A stretch of 64,000 nt of DNA, taken from Marinobacterium sp. xm-d-530 (GTDB lineage: Bacteria; Pseudomonadota; Gammaproteobacteria; Pseudomonadales; Balneatricaceae). Each line of letters opens with the position of its first letter. The first letter of the stretch is position 1. Where the stretch lies: contig NZ_WBYM01000001.1 of the NCBI RefSeq assembly GCF_013283365.1, positions 310,001-374,000 of the forward strand, given 5' to 3'. Of this stretch, positions 54,139 to 63,382 are shown in pieces. Under the pieces are notes generated by a model, which was not told the origin of the DNA, did not search any database, and was given only the letters and a program-made list of their open reading frames with translations. Both the position numbers and the translations under genes were made by a program.

Positions 54139-56006
54139 TTATTTAGATACTCTTCGATATTCAATAATGACCAGACAAGCAACCTTTTATTTTCGCGGCC
54201 TGATAGATGCCTTTCTACTATCTCAAAAACAGCACCCGCATCTAAATAATCATAAATCTTTGCTTTACTTGAAAAGAGCTTCTCTACCACGAAATCTATA
54301 CTCTCTCCTTTAAACCAACTAGCATCAGGCGCCGAAAAACCCTGCTTTTGAGCTGAGTGAACATTTTCTGGAATATATTTTCGCATGACATTTCTAAGAA
54401 TCTGCTTTCCGTCTTTAGTTTTCTGAAAATATTCTCCGGTTTTATTACCAGGCTCGTTCTCATTCAGCCGTATAACACTAGCAAGGTTATTCAATTTTAA
54501 GCCAACCGGACACTTCATTGAGAAATCTACCAAATCATTATCAAGAAACGGCACCCTGCTTTCTAAGCTATGAGCCATACTCAACTTATCTTCAACAACC
54601 AGCAAGCCATGTAGAAACGTCTTTGCCTCAAAGTAAAGTGAATGATTGACGTAATCTTCTGGTTTACTGAGGCTGTTAGCGTGATGTTTGAAAACATCGC
54701 GGAAAATATCTCGGGTCCATACCCCCTTAACATCACCCCATATAGGAGAAAAAGCCTTCTTGATTTCGCTATTGGGTATCAAACGCTGCCAAAACTGATA
54801 GTATTTATCTACATAATGTTCAAAGTCTTCATTAACAACTGCACGGTAGTATCGCCATGGATAGCCACCGAACAATTCATCCCCCCCTGCACCGGACAAA
54901 ACCACTTTAACGAATTTTGAAGCTAGTTTGGCAGCGTAATAATTGGGGTAACTTTGCCCAACACGAGGCTCCTCTAGATAATACGCTAGCGCTGGTAGCG
55001 CACGTTCCATATCTCCACTTTTCAATACCATTTCATAGTGTTCGGTCTTGAAAAAATAAGACATGTATTCAGCCTTTGTTCTCTCGTCGAAGGCGAGCTC
55101 TAGTCCGGATGCCGAGTTTAGGTCAAAGCCACAAGTAAAGGTCTTCATGTAGGGATAGGATTGAGACGCTATTGCTGTTATGGATCCCGAATCCATGCCG
55201 CCACTGAGGTATGCACCAAGCTCAACATCGGTCACTAATTGTCGGTTAACGGCTTGTTTGAATAGACGATCCAGCTCTTCCCGATACTCTTCATCCGAAG
55301 CTTTCTCTGTTGGCTCCTGAAAATTAAAGTCCCAATACTCTGCAAGTTGCAGAGTAGGTTTGACTTTTTTTAGATCTAAGGTTGCATAGTGGCCTGCTTG
55401 AAGTAGCTTTATGTCTTCAACCAGTGTTTTGTCGGTAAAGATATTTTGAAAAGTGAAATATTCGAGCAACGCGGCTTTATCAAGTTCCCTTGTGAAGTCA
55501 GGCATCGCTAGGATTGCTTTTTGCTCCGAACCAAAAACTAACCTGTTACCCTGCATCGAATAGTAGAGCGGCTTAATCCCGTATCGATCCCGCGCCAAGA
55601 GCATTTTCTGCTCTTGTCTATCCCAAAGCGCAAGGGCAAACATCCCATTGAAGCGAAGTAGCGCCTTTACCCCCCAGGCAATTAAACTGTTTAGGACGAC
55701 TTCTGTATCTGTTTGCGAATGAAACTGAAACCCGAGTGCTTCTAGCTCAACTCTCAGTTCACGGAAGTTGTAAACCTCGCCGTTGTAACTCAAAACATAG
55801 CGCTGATTTTTCGACGCCATTGGTTGATGACCAGCTGGGCTTAAATCTAGAATCGCTAACCGTCGATGACCTAGTCCAACATTCCTTTCTATCCATTGCC
55901 CTTCGCCATCCGGTCCGCGGTGTTTAATCGCATCGGTCATGCGCTTCAGTATTACAGGAGATACTGAACGTTGCTTCAGATCGACTATCCCAGCTATACC
56001 ACACAT
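54129..56006 (-). CDS. asnB: AsnB-type glutamine-dependent amidotransferase (2)
   Basis: This 625-residue protein starts MCGIAGIVDLKQRSV (Cys2 nucleophile) and has RGPDGEGQW and GHRRLAILDLSPAGHQP. The synthetase half has LGAYLSGGMDSGSI and LSGAGGDELFGGYPWRYY. It differs clearly from the copy at 45169, so the two may amidate different uronic acids. Its start shares the last bases of the aminotransferase gene (ATG overlaps TAA). A function as plain asparagine synthetase is less likely in this setting. Confidence 0.9.
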   Translation of the reverse strand: MCGIAGIVDLKQRSVSPVILKRMTDAIKHRGPDGEGQWIERNVGLGHRRLAILDLSPAGHQPMASKNQRYVLSYNGEVYNFRELRVELEALGFQFHSQTDTEVVLNSLIAWGVKALLRFNGMFALALWDRQEQKMLLARDRYGIKPLYYSMQGNRLVFGSEQKAILAMPDFTRELDKAALLEYFTFQNIFTDKTLVEDIKLLQAGHYATLDLKKVKPTLQLAEYWDFNFQEPTEKASDEEYREELDRLFKQAVNRQLVTDVELGAYLSGGMDSGSITAIASQSYPYMKTFTCGFDLNSASGLELAFDERTKAEYMSYFFKTEHYEMVLKSGDMERALPALAYYLEEPRVGQSYPNYYAAKLASKFVKVVLSGAGGDELFGGYPWRYYRAVVNEDFEHYVDKYYQFWQRLIPNSEIKKAFSPIWGDVKGVWTRDIFRDVFKHHANSLSKPEDYVNHSLYFEAKTFLHGLLVVEDKLSMAHSLESRVPFLDNDLVDFSMKCPVGLKLNNLASVIRLNENEPGNKTGEYFQKTKDGKQILRNVMRKYIPENVHSAQKQGFSAPDASWFKGESIDFVVEKLFSSKAKIYDYLDAGAVFEIVERHLSGRENKRLLVWSLLNIEEYLNKWR

Positions 56007-57184
56007 TAATTGAAGCTTTCCCTAACCTGAGCGATAACGTAGTCCTGCTCTTCGTCTGTCATACCATGAAACAGGGGTAGAGATATGCTGCAGTCATTTG
56101 CGAGCGCTGCATTCGGAAAACTCTCCGTATCTAGACAGTATTTTTCTTTGTAAAACTTGAGCATATGAACGGCGTGGGTAGCCGGTCGCGTAGAGATACC
56201 CTTCTGCTGTAAACGATCCATCCAATCGTTACGCAGTTCATTTATCTCCCTTCTATTACTGAGGCTTATGTCTTTAGGAGCAAATAAACATGGATAGCTC
56301 TGATAACCATGGATGTAGCCATCTTCTACTTTTGGAATTTGCAGCCAAGCAAGGTCAGCAAACGCGTTATCATATCGCTTGGCAAGCCTACGACGCTCTG
56401 ATGTGATTTGATCCGCACGCTCCATTTGGGCAGAACCTAGTGCGCCTTGGATGTCGGTCATCCTCTGGTTGTAACCTGCATCAGGATGATCGGCCAAGAG
56501 ATAAGGCTTTGCGCCTAAATGACGTTGCAAATCGGTCATTTCGGCACCATGATCTCTGAGACGACGGATCTTTAACGCAAGTTCGTCATCATCCGTGGTT
56601 ATCATCCCACCTTCACCCGTGGTAATAGCTTTCCGCGGATGAAAACTGAACGCCCCGGCATTACCCAAGGTCCCTACATGCTGCCCTTTGTAGTAACTAC
56701 CAAAACCACAGGCTGCATCTTCTACCACAAAAAGGTTATGCTTTTTGGCAACAGCATTTATTGCATCCATGTCGGCAGCCAACCCGAAAAGATGGACAGG
56801 AAGAATCGCCTTAGTGTTTTCTGTGATTAGCTCTTCAATCTTAGAGGCGTCAATATTGAACGTTTCAAGATCGATATCACAGAAGACAACCTTCCCACCC
56901 AGGTGTTCTACTACGTTCGCTGTTGCTATCCAGGTAAAAGCTGGAACGATTGCCTCGTCACCAGGCCCGAAACCAGAAGCGGCGAGTGAGAGGTGCAACC
57001 CTGTTGTACAGGATGTAACGGCTATAGAATGTTTAGCGCCAGTAAAGCTCGACCACTTATCCTCAAATTCTTTCGTTTTGGGGCCCTGAACCAACCAACC
57101 ACTCTTTAGAGGCTCCAAAACACTTTGAATTTCTTCTTCCGTTAGATTAGTTCTAGCAATAGGGATGTTGCGAGTATGAGTCAT
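56006..57184 (-). CDS. DegT/DnrJ/EryC1 sugar aminotransferase (2)
   Basis: This 392-residue PLP enzyme has Lys185 in SFHPRKAITTGEGGM as the PLP lysine, TWIATANVVEHLGGKVVF near 84, and YNQRMTDIQGALG. It follows an SDR epimerase/dehydratase by three bases and overlaps asnB 2. It likely aminates a keto-sugar made by one of the SDR enzymes. It shares the general fold with the enzyme at 20943 but lacks its cysteine insert. Confidence 0.9.
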   Translation of the reverse strand: MTHTRNIPIARTNLTEEEIQSVLEPLKSGWLVQGPKTKEFEDKWSSFTGAKHSIAVTSCTTGLHLSLAASGFGPGDEAIVPAFTWIATANVVEHLGGKVVFCDIDLETFNIDASKIEELITENTKAILPVHLFGLAADMDAINAVAKKHNLFVVEDAACGFGSYYKGQHVGTLGNAGAFSFHPRKAITTGEGGMITTDDDELALKIRRLRDHGAEMTDLQRHLGAKPYLLADHPDAGYNQRMTDIQGALGSAQMERADQITSERRRLAKRYDNAFADLAWLQIPKVEDGYIHGYQSYPCLFAPKDISLSNRREINELRNDWMDRLQQKGISTRPATHAVHMLKFYKEKYCLDTESFPNAALANDCSISLPLFHGMTDEEQDYVIAQVRESFN

Positions 57185-57186
57185 TA

Positions 57187-58152
57187 TTAGGCACCGAACG
57201 TCTCGCGCCAGTCTATAAGCTTCAATAGCCCATCGCGCAGAGAGTATTTGTAGTCAAACTTGAGATCCCGCGATGCCTTTTTCGGACATCCGATGCGGTT
57301 CTGCACCATCCTACGCGCATCGTCGGCGCTGTAAGGTTTGTAGGTAACCTCTAGGTCAGATTGCTTGAGCTCAAGAATCAGTTCGCACAGCTCTTTGATA
57401 CTTGTCTGAATACCTGATCCTACGTTGTAGAACTCATCAGTGGTTTCAGCCTGTAGTGCCAAAACGTTACACCGCGCCACATCTTCAACATAGATAAAAT
57501 CGTACGCCTGCGTGCCGTCGCCATTTATGACCGGCGCCTCGCTAGCATCAATTTTATTGAGCATAATTGGCACTACACCTGTGTAGGCAGCTGTCTGATC
57601 CTGGTGTGGTCCGTAAACGTTCATGTAACGCAGACCGACGTAGTCAAGTCCGTAGCGGTCGTAAAAAGCGCGGCACATCGCTTCACAAGCGATCTTAGAA
57701 GCACCATAAAAATTACGATTATTAAATGGGTGTTCTTCCGTCATCGGGACTTCTACAGCGTCGCCGTATACTGATGCTGATGAAGAGTAAACTAGGCGCT
57801 TTACATTGTTATTTACGCACGCTTCCAGAACGTTGAACGTCCCCTGAATGTTTACATCGAAGGCGGTACGTGGGTAATCCTTACAATGCAGTAGCCACAT
57901 TGCAGCCAAATGCACTACAGCATCACAACCTTGCATCGCTGCATTTAGTAGATCCGTTTCTCGCAAATCAGCTTGAAAGAGCGAGCAACGCGGGTCCTTT
58001 AGCTGTTCGTTTAGATACGCAGCGTCACCACGTGCAAAATTATCGTAGACTACTACTTCTCCAACCTCAGATTTTAGTAGTTCCGAAACAACAAAGCTGC
58101 CAATAAATCCCGCACCCCCTGTAACCAAAACTTTTTTCCCAGCGATATTCAT
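57187..58152 (-). CDS. NAD-dependent epimerase/dehydratase (SDR), WbpP/Gne-like
   Basis: This 321-residue extended SDR has GGAGFIGS for the NAD site, the SSASVYGD strand, and Tyr-x3-Lys in YGASKIACEA. YDFIYVEDVARC near residue 218 is typical of UDP-hexose 4-epimerases. It may change the configuration at C4 of a UDP-N-acetylamino sugar. It is one of four SDR genes in a row and lies 29 bases after the next. Confidence 0.85.
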   Translation of the reverse strand: MNIAGKKVLVTGGAGFIGSFVVSELLKSEVGEVVVYDNFARGDAAYLNEQLKDPRCSLFQADLRETDLLNAAMQGCDAVVHLAAMWLLHCKDYPRTAFDVNIQGTFNVLEACVNNNVKRLVYSSSASVYGDAVEVPMTEEHPFNNRNFYGASKIACEAMCRAFYDRYGLDYVGLRYMNVYGPHQDQTAAYTGVVPIMLNKIDASEAPVINGDGTQAYDFIYVEDVARCNVLALQAETTDEFYNVGSGIQTSIKELCELILELKQSDLEVTYKPYSADDARRMVQNRIGCPKKASRDLKFDYKYSLRDGLLKLIDWRETFGA

Positions 58153-58181
58153 ATTTCTAACCCTTAATTGGTAGTTAATAC

Positions 58182-59231
58182 TCAGAGTTGTGACATCATC
58201 TTTTGATGTTTTTCTATTCTAGAAGCGATTAACTCCCGGTTTTCAATCGTCCATGCAACCGTCTTCTCTACACCTTCTCGGATAGACACCTGCGACTCGA
58301 ATCCGAGTTCTTCCTTTGCCTTGCGAGTAGATGCAAAACGCTTTCCTGAGCGGTCCCAGTCGCGCGCGGGCTTCAAATCCAGCGGGGCTGTATTATTAGT
58401 GAACTCGTTTATTAGCTCAGCAAGCTCTAAAATCGAAGTTTCGTTTCCGGTAGCTAGGTTGTATACGCCCGATACAGCCCCCTTCAATGCGCAAGCCATC
58501 AAACCTCGAGCCATGTCCTCCACGAAAATAAAATCGCGGCTAGCATTTCCTCCGTTATCTAACGGTAAAGACTCGCCATTCAAAGCTCGCCAAATAAATG
58601 TCGGTGTCACATTACGCCAAACCGTATGCTGAGTACCCCGCCACTGGCCCGCTCCAAGAATTTCACGCGGACCATACACGTTCGAAAAACGTGCTTTAAC
58701 GAAAGGCAGCCCATGCTGTTGGTGGTAATAGTTGCCGTAAAGCTCACCAATAATTTTAGAAATTGAGTATGGGCTATCGTGGTAAAGAGTTACTGGTTGC
58801 TCTTCCGTCGTTGCGGTGGGTTCGTCGTAAGTTTTCTCGGCAACCGCACAGGCCGCCGCGGCGTAGACAACTTTTTTTAAGCTCTTAATTTCTTTAAGGC
58901 GTTCGAACAACTTAAGTGACGTTAACGTATTGTTTTCGTGATCGGCCATTGGATCAGCAATAGAGGACTGATTACCGTGGTAACAGGCGAGGTGAAATGC
59001 AAAGTCTAGATCTTCCGGCAATTCAGCTAGAATCTTATCGTTGGTTATCGAACCAAAAATAAACTTCACTCGTTTGTCACTCGGGATATTTGCAGCGTCC
59101 GAAGAGATAAGATTATCGACGATGATAATCTGCTCTGGATTCTCCTCTAGTAGTTTATGGACCAAGTTACTACCGACAAATCCGGCACCGCCCACGACTA
59201 GAATTTTTGCGTTGTTAAATGACAAATCCAA
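58182..59231 (-). CDS. NAD-dependent epimerase/dehydratase (SDR), WbmF-like
   Basis: This extended SDR has VVGGAGFVGSNLVHKL for NAD binding and Tyr-x3-Lys in YSISKIIGELYGNYY. The frame is open to a GTG at 59258, but AGAGG six bases before the TTG at 59231 gives MDLSFNNAKILVVGGAGF (350 residues), which is preferred. Together with the next two genes it recalls the WbmF-WbmG-WbmH set of the Bordetella O-antigen cluster. The exact step is not settled by sequence. Confidence 0.82.
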   Translation of the reverse strand: MDLSFNNAKILVVGGAGFVGSNLVHKLLEENPEQIIIVDNLISSDAANIPSDKRVKFIFGSITNDKILAELPEDLDFAFHLACYHGNQSSIADPMADHENNTLTSLKLFERLKEIKSLKKVVYAAAACAVAEKTYDEPTATTEEQPVTLYHDSPYSISKIIGELYGNYYHQQHGLPFVKARFSNVYGPREILGAGQWRGTQHTVWRNVTPTFIWRALNGESLPLDNGGNASRDFIFVEDMARGLMACALKGAVSGVYNLATGNETSILELAELINEFTNNTAPLDLKPARDWDRSGKRFASTRKAKEELGFESQVSIREGVEKTVAWTIENRELIASRIEKHQKMMSQL

Positions 59232-59271
59232 TTTATACCTCTCTTCTTTCCCTACCACTGCAGTCAGGCTT

Positions 59272-60201
59272 TCATTCTGCTGCTGGTTTCAAATGGGAGT
59301 AAACATCGTTAACGCCGTACTCATCATACCAACGCAATTGCCGAGTGATAATCGACTCAAATCCATGTTTTGGCTTCCAGCCAAATACTGCCTCGGTATG
59401 GCTAGAATCCAGAACTACCGCAGGAACGTCATCATCTCCAACAGGTACGATCGGTACCTCAGGAGCTGGGATACCATGATGCTTTGCTACTAGATCAAAA
59501 ATCTCTTTAATCGAGTTACTTTCGCCTGTAGATACGTTGAATATCCCAGTGGGCGCTCCATCGACTATCACCAGGTCCATAAACTCGAGGAAATCTTGCA
59601 TATCCAAGAAATCACGTTGACTATCTGAGCAGAAGCAACCCTGCCCTGCTTTCAAGCGCTTGTAAAAAGTCGGAATTGGACCTATCGCTAATCGAGGGCC
59701 GGTTATATTTGCCAATCGCAGAGAGACAACTGGAACATCGGCAAGCAACACATACTGTTCCCCTGCTGTTTTGGATATGCCATAACTAGTGAATGGTGCA
59801 ACTGGATGGTTAATGGGTATCGGAAGTTTGGATGGCCGTCCGTAGCACAGAGCAGTTTGGAAGTTGATCAACCGCTTGACTTGGTGCCTTTCGCTGGCCC
59901 TAACAATCACGCCGGAGCCGACAACGTTTACCGCTGCGTCAGTCTTCCAGTCATTCGGGTCCTTGTAAGACGCTGCAGCGTGAATAACCACTTCCGGCTT
60001 GAAAGTTGAAAAGCAAGCCTCGACGAACGACTCGTCTTCGATAGTCCCCTCACACACCTGCAAGCCATCTACAGTCGGTACGACCTCTCGCTTACCTGTA
60101 ACAAAATTATCAATAGCTAATATTTCGTGGCCACGCGGTAGCCAGTACTCTATCAAGTTCGAGCCCAAGCACCCCGCACCACCTGTAATTAATATACGCA
60201 C
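59272..60201 (-). CDS. NAD-dependent epimerase/dehydratase (SDR), WbmG/WbmH-like
   Basis: This 309-residue extended SDR has GGAGCLGSNLIEYWL, HAAASYKDPNDW, FQTALCYG and Tyr-x3-Lys in YGISKTAGEQY. The gene at 60211 shares these same phrases (HTAASYKDPDDW, FQTALCYG), so the two are paralogues. Both resemble Bordetella WbmG and WbmH, enzymes tied to diacetamido-galacturonic acid. The start is a GTG at 60201 with AGAGG ahead. Confidence 0.83.
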   Translation of the reverse strand: MRILITGGAGCLGSNLIEYWLPRGHEILAIDNFVTGKREVVPTVDGLQVCEGTIEDESFVEACFSTFKPEVVIHAAASYKDPNDWKTDAAVNVVGSGVIVRASERHQVKRLINFQTALCYGRPSKLPIPINHPVAPFTSYGISKTAGEQYVLLADVPVVSLRLANITGPRLAIGPIPTFYKRLKAGQGCFCSDSQRDFLDMQDFLEFMDLVIVDGAPTGIFNVSTGESNSIKEIFDLVAKHHGIPAPEVPIVPVGDDDVPAVVLDSSHTEAVFGWKPKHGFESIITRQLRWYDEYGVNDVYSHLKPAAE

Positions 60202-60210
60202 GCTTAGCCT

Positions 60211-61152
60211 CTACTTCTTTTTATCTTCTAGTCTTAAGTGTGTGTACTCACCCAACGTACCGTACTCTTTGTAATAGTTAATTGCTTCTCTTACCGTTGT
60301 CTCTAGGGGTGTAAACTCTAACTGACCAAAATCTTCAAAGGTTCTGGTGGGATCAAGTAAGATGGAAAAAACGTCATCGGGTCCGAGCGCCTTTACTTCG
60401 GCAACTGGGCTTTCGGGTAAATCCATAGCGTTAACCACTGCGTCATATAGCTCTTGAATGGCCACGTCTTTACCAGACGAAAAGTGGTACGCACCATGCC
60501 CTACTCCGTCACACGCGCTCAGCACCACACGAGCCAAATCTTTTACGAAAACAAAGTCGCGACGTGCTTCCGTTACGAAGCACAGCTTTCCATCCTTCAG
60601 TCGTTGATAGAAAATCGGAAGAGGGCCCGCCACATTACGCGGCCCAACAACGTTGGCAAGCCGGAATGTAACGTAGTCTAAGCCTGACAGTTCGAGATAA
60701 AATTCGTTGGTAGTTTTTGAAATCGCGTAGCTACTGCTGCCGGGTAAACGCGGGTGATCTAACCTTACCGGCTGCTGACTTGGCTTTAGTCCATAACACA
60801 GCGCTGTTTGGAAATAGACAAAGCGTTTAACACCTGTTCGTTTAGCTGCATCAATTATATTTGACCCACCCACGCAGTTCGTAAGCGTATCGTTATACCA
60901 ATCATCAGGATCTTTATATGAAGCGGCAGTGTGTACCACGGCATGTGGCTGGAATGAGTCGAATAGATCGTCAACTACACCTTTATCAGCGATTGTGTCA
61001 ATTACGATCTGTAGGCGTTCATGTTCGGCGAGATGTTCTCTACGGCCGGTCGCCAGGTTATCAATAACCAACACCTCATCGCCGCGTTCAAGCAGCATTT
61101 CAGCGACGTGCGAGCCAATTTGTCCGAGACCACCTGTAACTAATACTTTCAT
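60211..61152 (-). CDS. NAD-dependent epimerase/dehydratase (SDR), WbmH/WbmG-like
   Basis: This 313-residue SDR has GGLGQIGSHVAEML and Tyr-x3-Lys in YAISKTTNEFYLE. It is a paralogue of the gene just downstream at 59272, sharing AASYKDP-DDW and FQTALCYG. The pair may act together on one sugar, or one may be catalytic and one a partner. It lies seven bases after the WecB/WbpI gene, so cotranscription is nearly certain. Confidence 0.83.
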   Translation of the reverse strand: MKVLVTGGLGQIGSHVAEMLLERGDEVLVIDNLATGRREHLAEHERLQIVIDTIADKGVVDDLFDSFQPHAVVHTAASYKDPDDWYNDTLTNCVGGSNIIDAAKRTGVKRFVYFQTALCYGLKPSQQPVRLDHPRLPGSSSYAISKTTNEFYLELSGLDYVTFRLANVVGPRNVAGPLPIFYQRLKDGKLCFVTEARRDFVFVKDLARVVLSACDGVGHGAYHFSSGKDVAIQELYDAVVNAMDLPESPVAEVKALGPDDVFSILLDPTRTFEDFGQLEFTPLETTVREAINYYKEYGTLGEYTHLRLEDKKK

Positions 61153-61159
61153 AACGCCT

Positions 61160-62269
61160 CTAACTACCCTCTTTGGAATTTAAAAAGTTGATCATGTGTT
61201 GAGCTATTGCTTTTGATGCCTGACCATCGCCGTATGGTTTCGCTGCCCAACGAGAGCTTTCGCTTGATTGAGAGCTTTCGAATGCCGATAAAATTTTTCC
61301 AGCATCTGCTCCGGTTAAGGTGTTAGCACCTAGCGCCACCGTCTCTATCCATTCTGTTTCGTCACGCATAGTTATACACGGCACGCCGCAGAAAAAAGCT
61401 TCTTTCTGAACTCCCCCAGAATCGGTAACTATAGCTGTCGCCCCTTGCTCTAGTGCAATCATGTCTAGATAAGGAAGCGGATCTAATAGCACGATTTTGG
61501 CCAGTAAGTTTGAAAGCTCATAGTTCTCTATTAGCTTTTTCGTTCTGGGATGTAACGGTAAAACGACCGGATACTGCTCTGCTATCGCTGCCAGTCCGCG
61601 GAGTATTTCAGATAGACGCTCAAATGAATCAGTGTTTTCAGCTCTATGACAAGTTGCTAAAACGTACTTCGTGCCTGACAGATCTAGTTCACCGATTAAT
61701 CTACTCTTTTCCTTTGCAAGATCTTGATAAAAGAGCGCCACATCGAACATCACGTCACCGACAACACTCACGCCTTGGTTAATACCTTCTGCAGATAAAT
61801 TTTCGGCTGCCGAGTCTGTAGGGCAGAACAACAATGAAGAAACTCGGTCCGATAGAATTCTGTTAACTTCTTCGGGCATTTTCATGTTAAACGACCTTAA
61901 GCCGGCTTCAACATGGAAGACAGGAACGTGGAGCTTCGAAGCAGCAAGTGCACCGGCTAAGGTAGAGTTTGTATCACCGTAAATAAGTATCGCATCTGGT
62001 TGCTCAGACAGGATCAGTTCTTCTATCTGCTCAAGCATGCGACCGGTCATTGCACCATGTGAGCTAGCTTTAACAGCTAAGTTAACCGCGGGGCGCGGAA
62101 TTTCGAGTTCGTCGAAAAACACCTGGGACATATTTTCATCGTAGTGTTGTCCTGTATGCACAATCACTTCGTTCAATACCGTTGAAAACTCATCAAGTAT
62201 TGCGCGTGAAACAGCAGCAGCTTTAATAAACTGAGGTCTGGCTCCGACTATTGTAAGAATTTTATACAA
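61160..62269 (-). CDS. Non-hydrolysing UDP-sugar 2-epimerase (WecB/WbpI family)
   Basis: This 369-residue epimerase has VGARPQFIKAA at the start, HTGQHYDENMSQVFF, YGDTNSTLAGALAA and FHVEAGLRSFNMKMPEE. The last holds a conserved glutamate. It inverts C2 of a UDP-GlcNAc-type sugar. Because a WbpE-type gene lies close by, UDP-GlcNAc3NAcA to UDP-ManNAc3NAcA (WbpI) is at least as likely as UDP-GlcNAc to UDP-ManNAc (WecB). Sequence alone does not separate them. Confidence 0.88.
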   Translation of the reverse strand: MYKILTIVGARPQFIKAAAVSRAILDEFSTVLNEVIVHTGQHYDENMSQVFFDELEIPRPAVNLAVKASSHGAMTGRMLEQIEELILSEQPDAILIYGDTNSTLAGALAASKLHVPVFHVEAGLRSFNMKMPEEVNRILSDRVSSLLFCPTDSAAENLSAEGINQGVSVVGDVMFDVALFYQDLAKEKSRLIGELDLSGTKYVLATCHRAENTDSFERLSEILRGLAAIAEQYPVVLPLHPRTKKLIENYELSNLLAKIVLLDPLPYLDMIALEQGATAIVTDSGGVQKEAFFCGVPCITMRDETEWIETVALGANTLTGADAGKILSAFESSQSSESSRWAAKPYGDGQASKAIAQHMINFLNSKEGS

Positions 62270-62290
62270 AGTGTATTTTACCCAATACGG

Positions 62291-63382
62291 TTAATTTTTC
62301 AAGAAAATGTGCTCTGCCAATGCAAGACTACTCGTTAAGCCCGGTGACTCTATTCCAAACAAGTTAACCAATCCGGGTAGTCCGTGCTCCCGGGCATCTT
62401 GGACGCAGAAATCAGGCTCGTCCGCTCTGCCTATTTTGGGCCGTATTCCCGCATAGTCCGGGCTCAGCCTTTTTGCATCGCAATTTGGCCAATATTCGCG
62501 TATTGCCCGTGCAAATTGTTCCTTGCGCGACTCATCAACCTCGTAACTAGGTTTATCAACCCACTGAACGTCTGGCCCGAATCGCGCTCGCCCTTGCAGA
62601 TCAAGAGTGAGGTGAACGCCAAGGCCACCCGGCTCGGGTACTGGATAGATCAAACGAGCGAACGGGGACTTTCCGCTCAGCGAGAAATAGTTCCCTTTCG
62701 CAAATCCTTTTTTGGGTATATCTGGCACCTTTCCAGACCCAAGTAACGTTGCTAGTGCAGTCGATTCTAGTCCTGCTGCATTAACGATTGTCGGCGCACT
62801 AATTTTACAGTCAGAAACGCCACCGACTCCAAGGACCAACTTGCCGCCACTAAGCTCACCTTTTAATACTGGGCTTGCATAAACGACGGTTCCACCGGCA
62901 TTCTCTAAATCGGCAAGCAGCGCAAGCATCAGCCCATGACTGTCAACGATACCGGTGGAAGGTGAATTTAAGACTCGTGTTGCCCGCAACTCTGGTTCGC
63001 GTTCTGCGACTTCCGCCGCATCAATCCAGCTAAGATCAAGGCATCCGTTAGCTATTGCAGTCTGCCTAATATGCTCTAACTTAGCCTCTTGGGTTTCGCC
63101 ATTTGCTACTAACCATTTCCCAATTTTCTTATGAGCAATATCTCTGGACTGGCAGTAGTCGTACAACAAGTCTCTACCTAGGCGGCAAACCCGCGCTTTA
63201 AGCGACCCCGGGGGGTAATAAAGACCGGCATGAATTACTTCACTGTTGCGCGAGCTAACGCCCTGGCCGAACGAACTTTCAGCCTCAAGGACAATTGTTT
63301 CTCTGCCCTCTAATGCGAATTTACGCGCTACAGCCAAGCCAACAACACCTGCACCAATAACTATAACGTCAGTTTTTAACAT
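62291..63382 (-). CDS. FAD oxidoreductase of the L-2-hydroxyglutarate oxidase type
   Basis: This 363-residue flavoprotein has the GxGxxG site at residues 10-15 (IGAGVVG), SSRNSEVIHAGLYYPPGSLK near 43, and later PEPGGLGVHLTLDLQGRARF and YAGIRPKIG. These match LhgO/L2HGDH-like enzymes, which oxidise L-2-hydroxyglutarate to 2-oxoglutarate. It is wedged between the WbpE-type and WbpI-type genes with no gap. WbpB of the same pathway is known to use 2-oxoglutarate as oxidant and to release 2-hydroxyglutarate. Recycling of that product is a reasonable inference. Confidence 0.82.
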   Translation of the reverse strand: MLKTDVIVIGAGVVGLAVARKFALEGRETIVLEAESSFGQGVSSRNSEVIHAGLYYPPGSLKARVCRLGRDLLYDYCQSRDIAHKKIGKWLVANGETQEAKLEHIRQTAIANGCLDLSWIDAAEVAEREPELRATRVLNSPSTGIVDSHGLMLALLADLENAGGTVVYASPVLKGELSGGKLVLGVGGVSDCKISAPTIVNAAGLESTALATLLGSGKVPDIPKKGFAKGNYFSLSGKSPFARLIYPVPEPGGLGVHLTLDLQGRARFGPDVQWVDKPSYEVDESRKEQFARAIREYWPNCDAKRLSPDYAGIRPKIGRADEPDFCVQDAREHGLPGLVNLFGIESPGLTSSLALAEHIFLKN

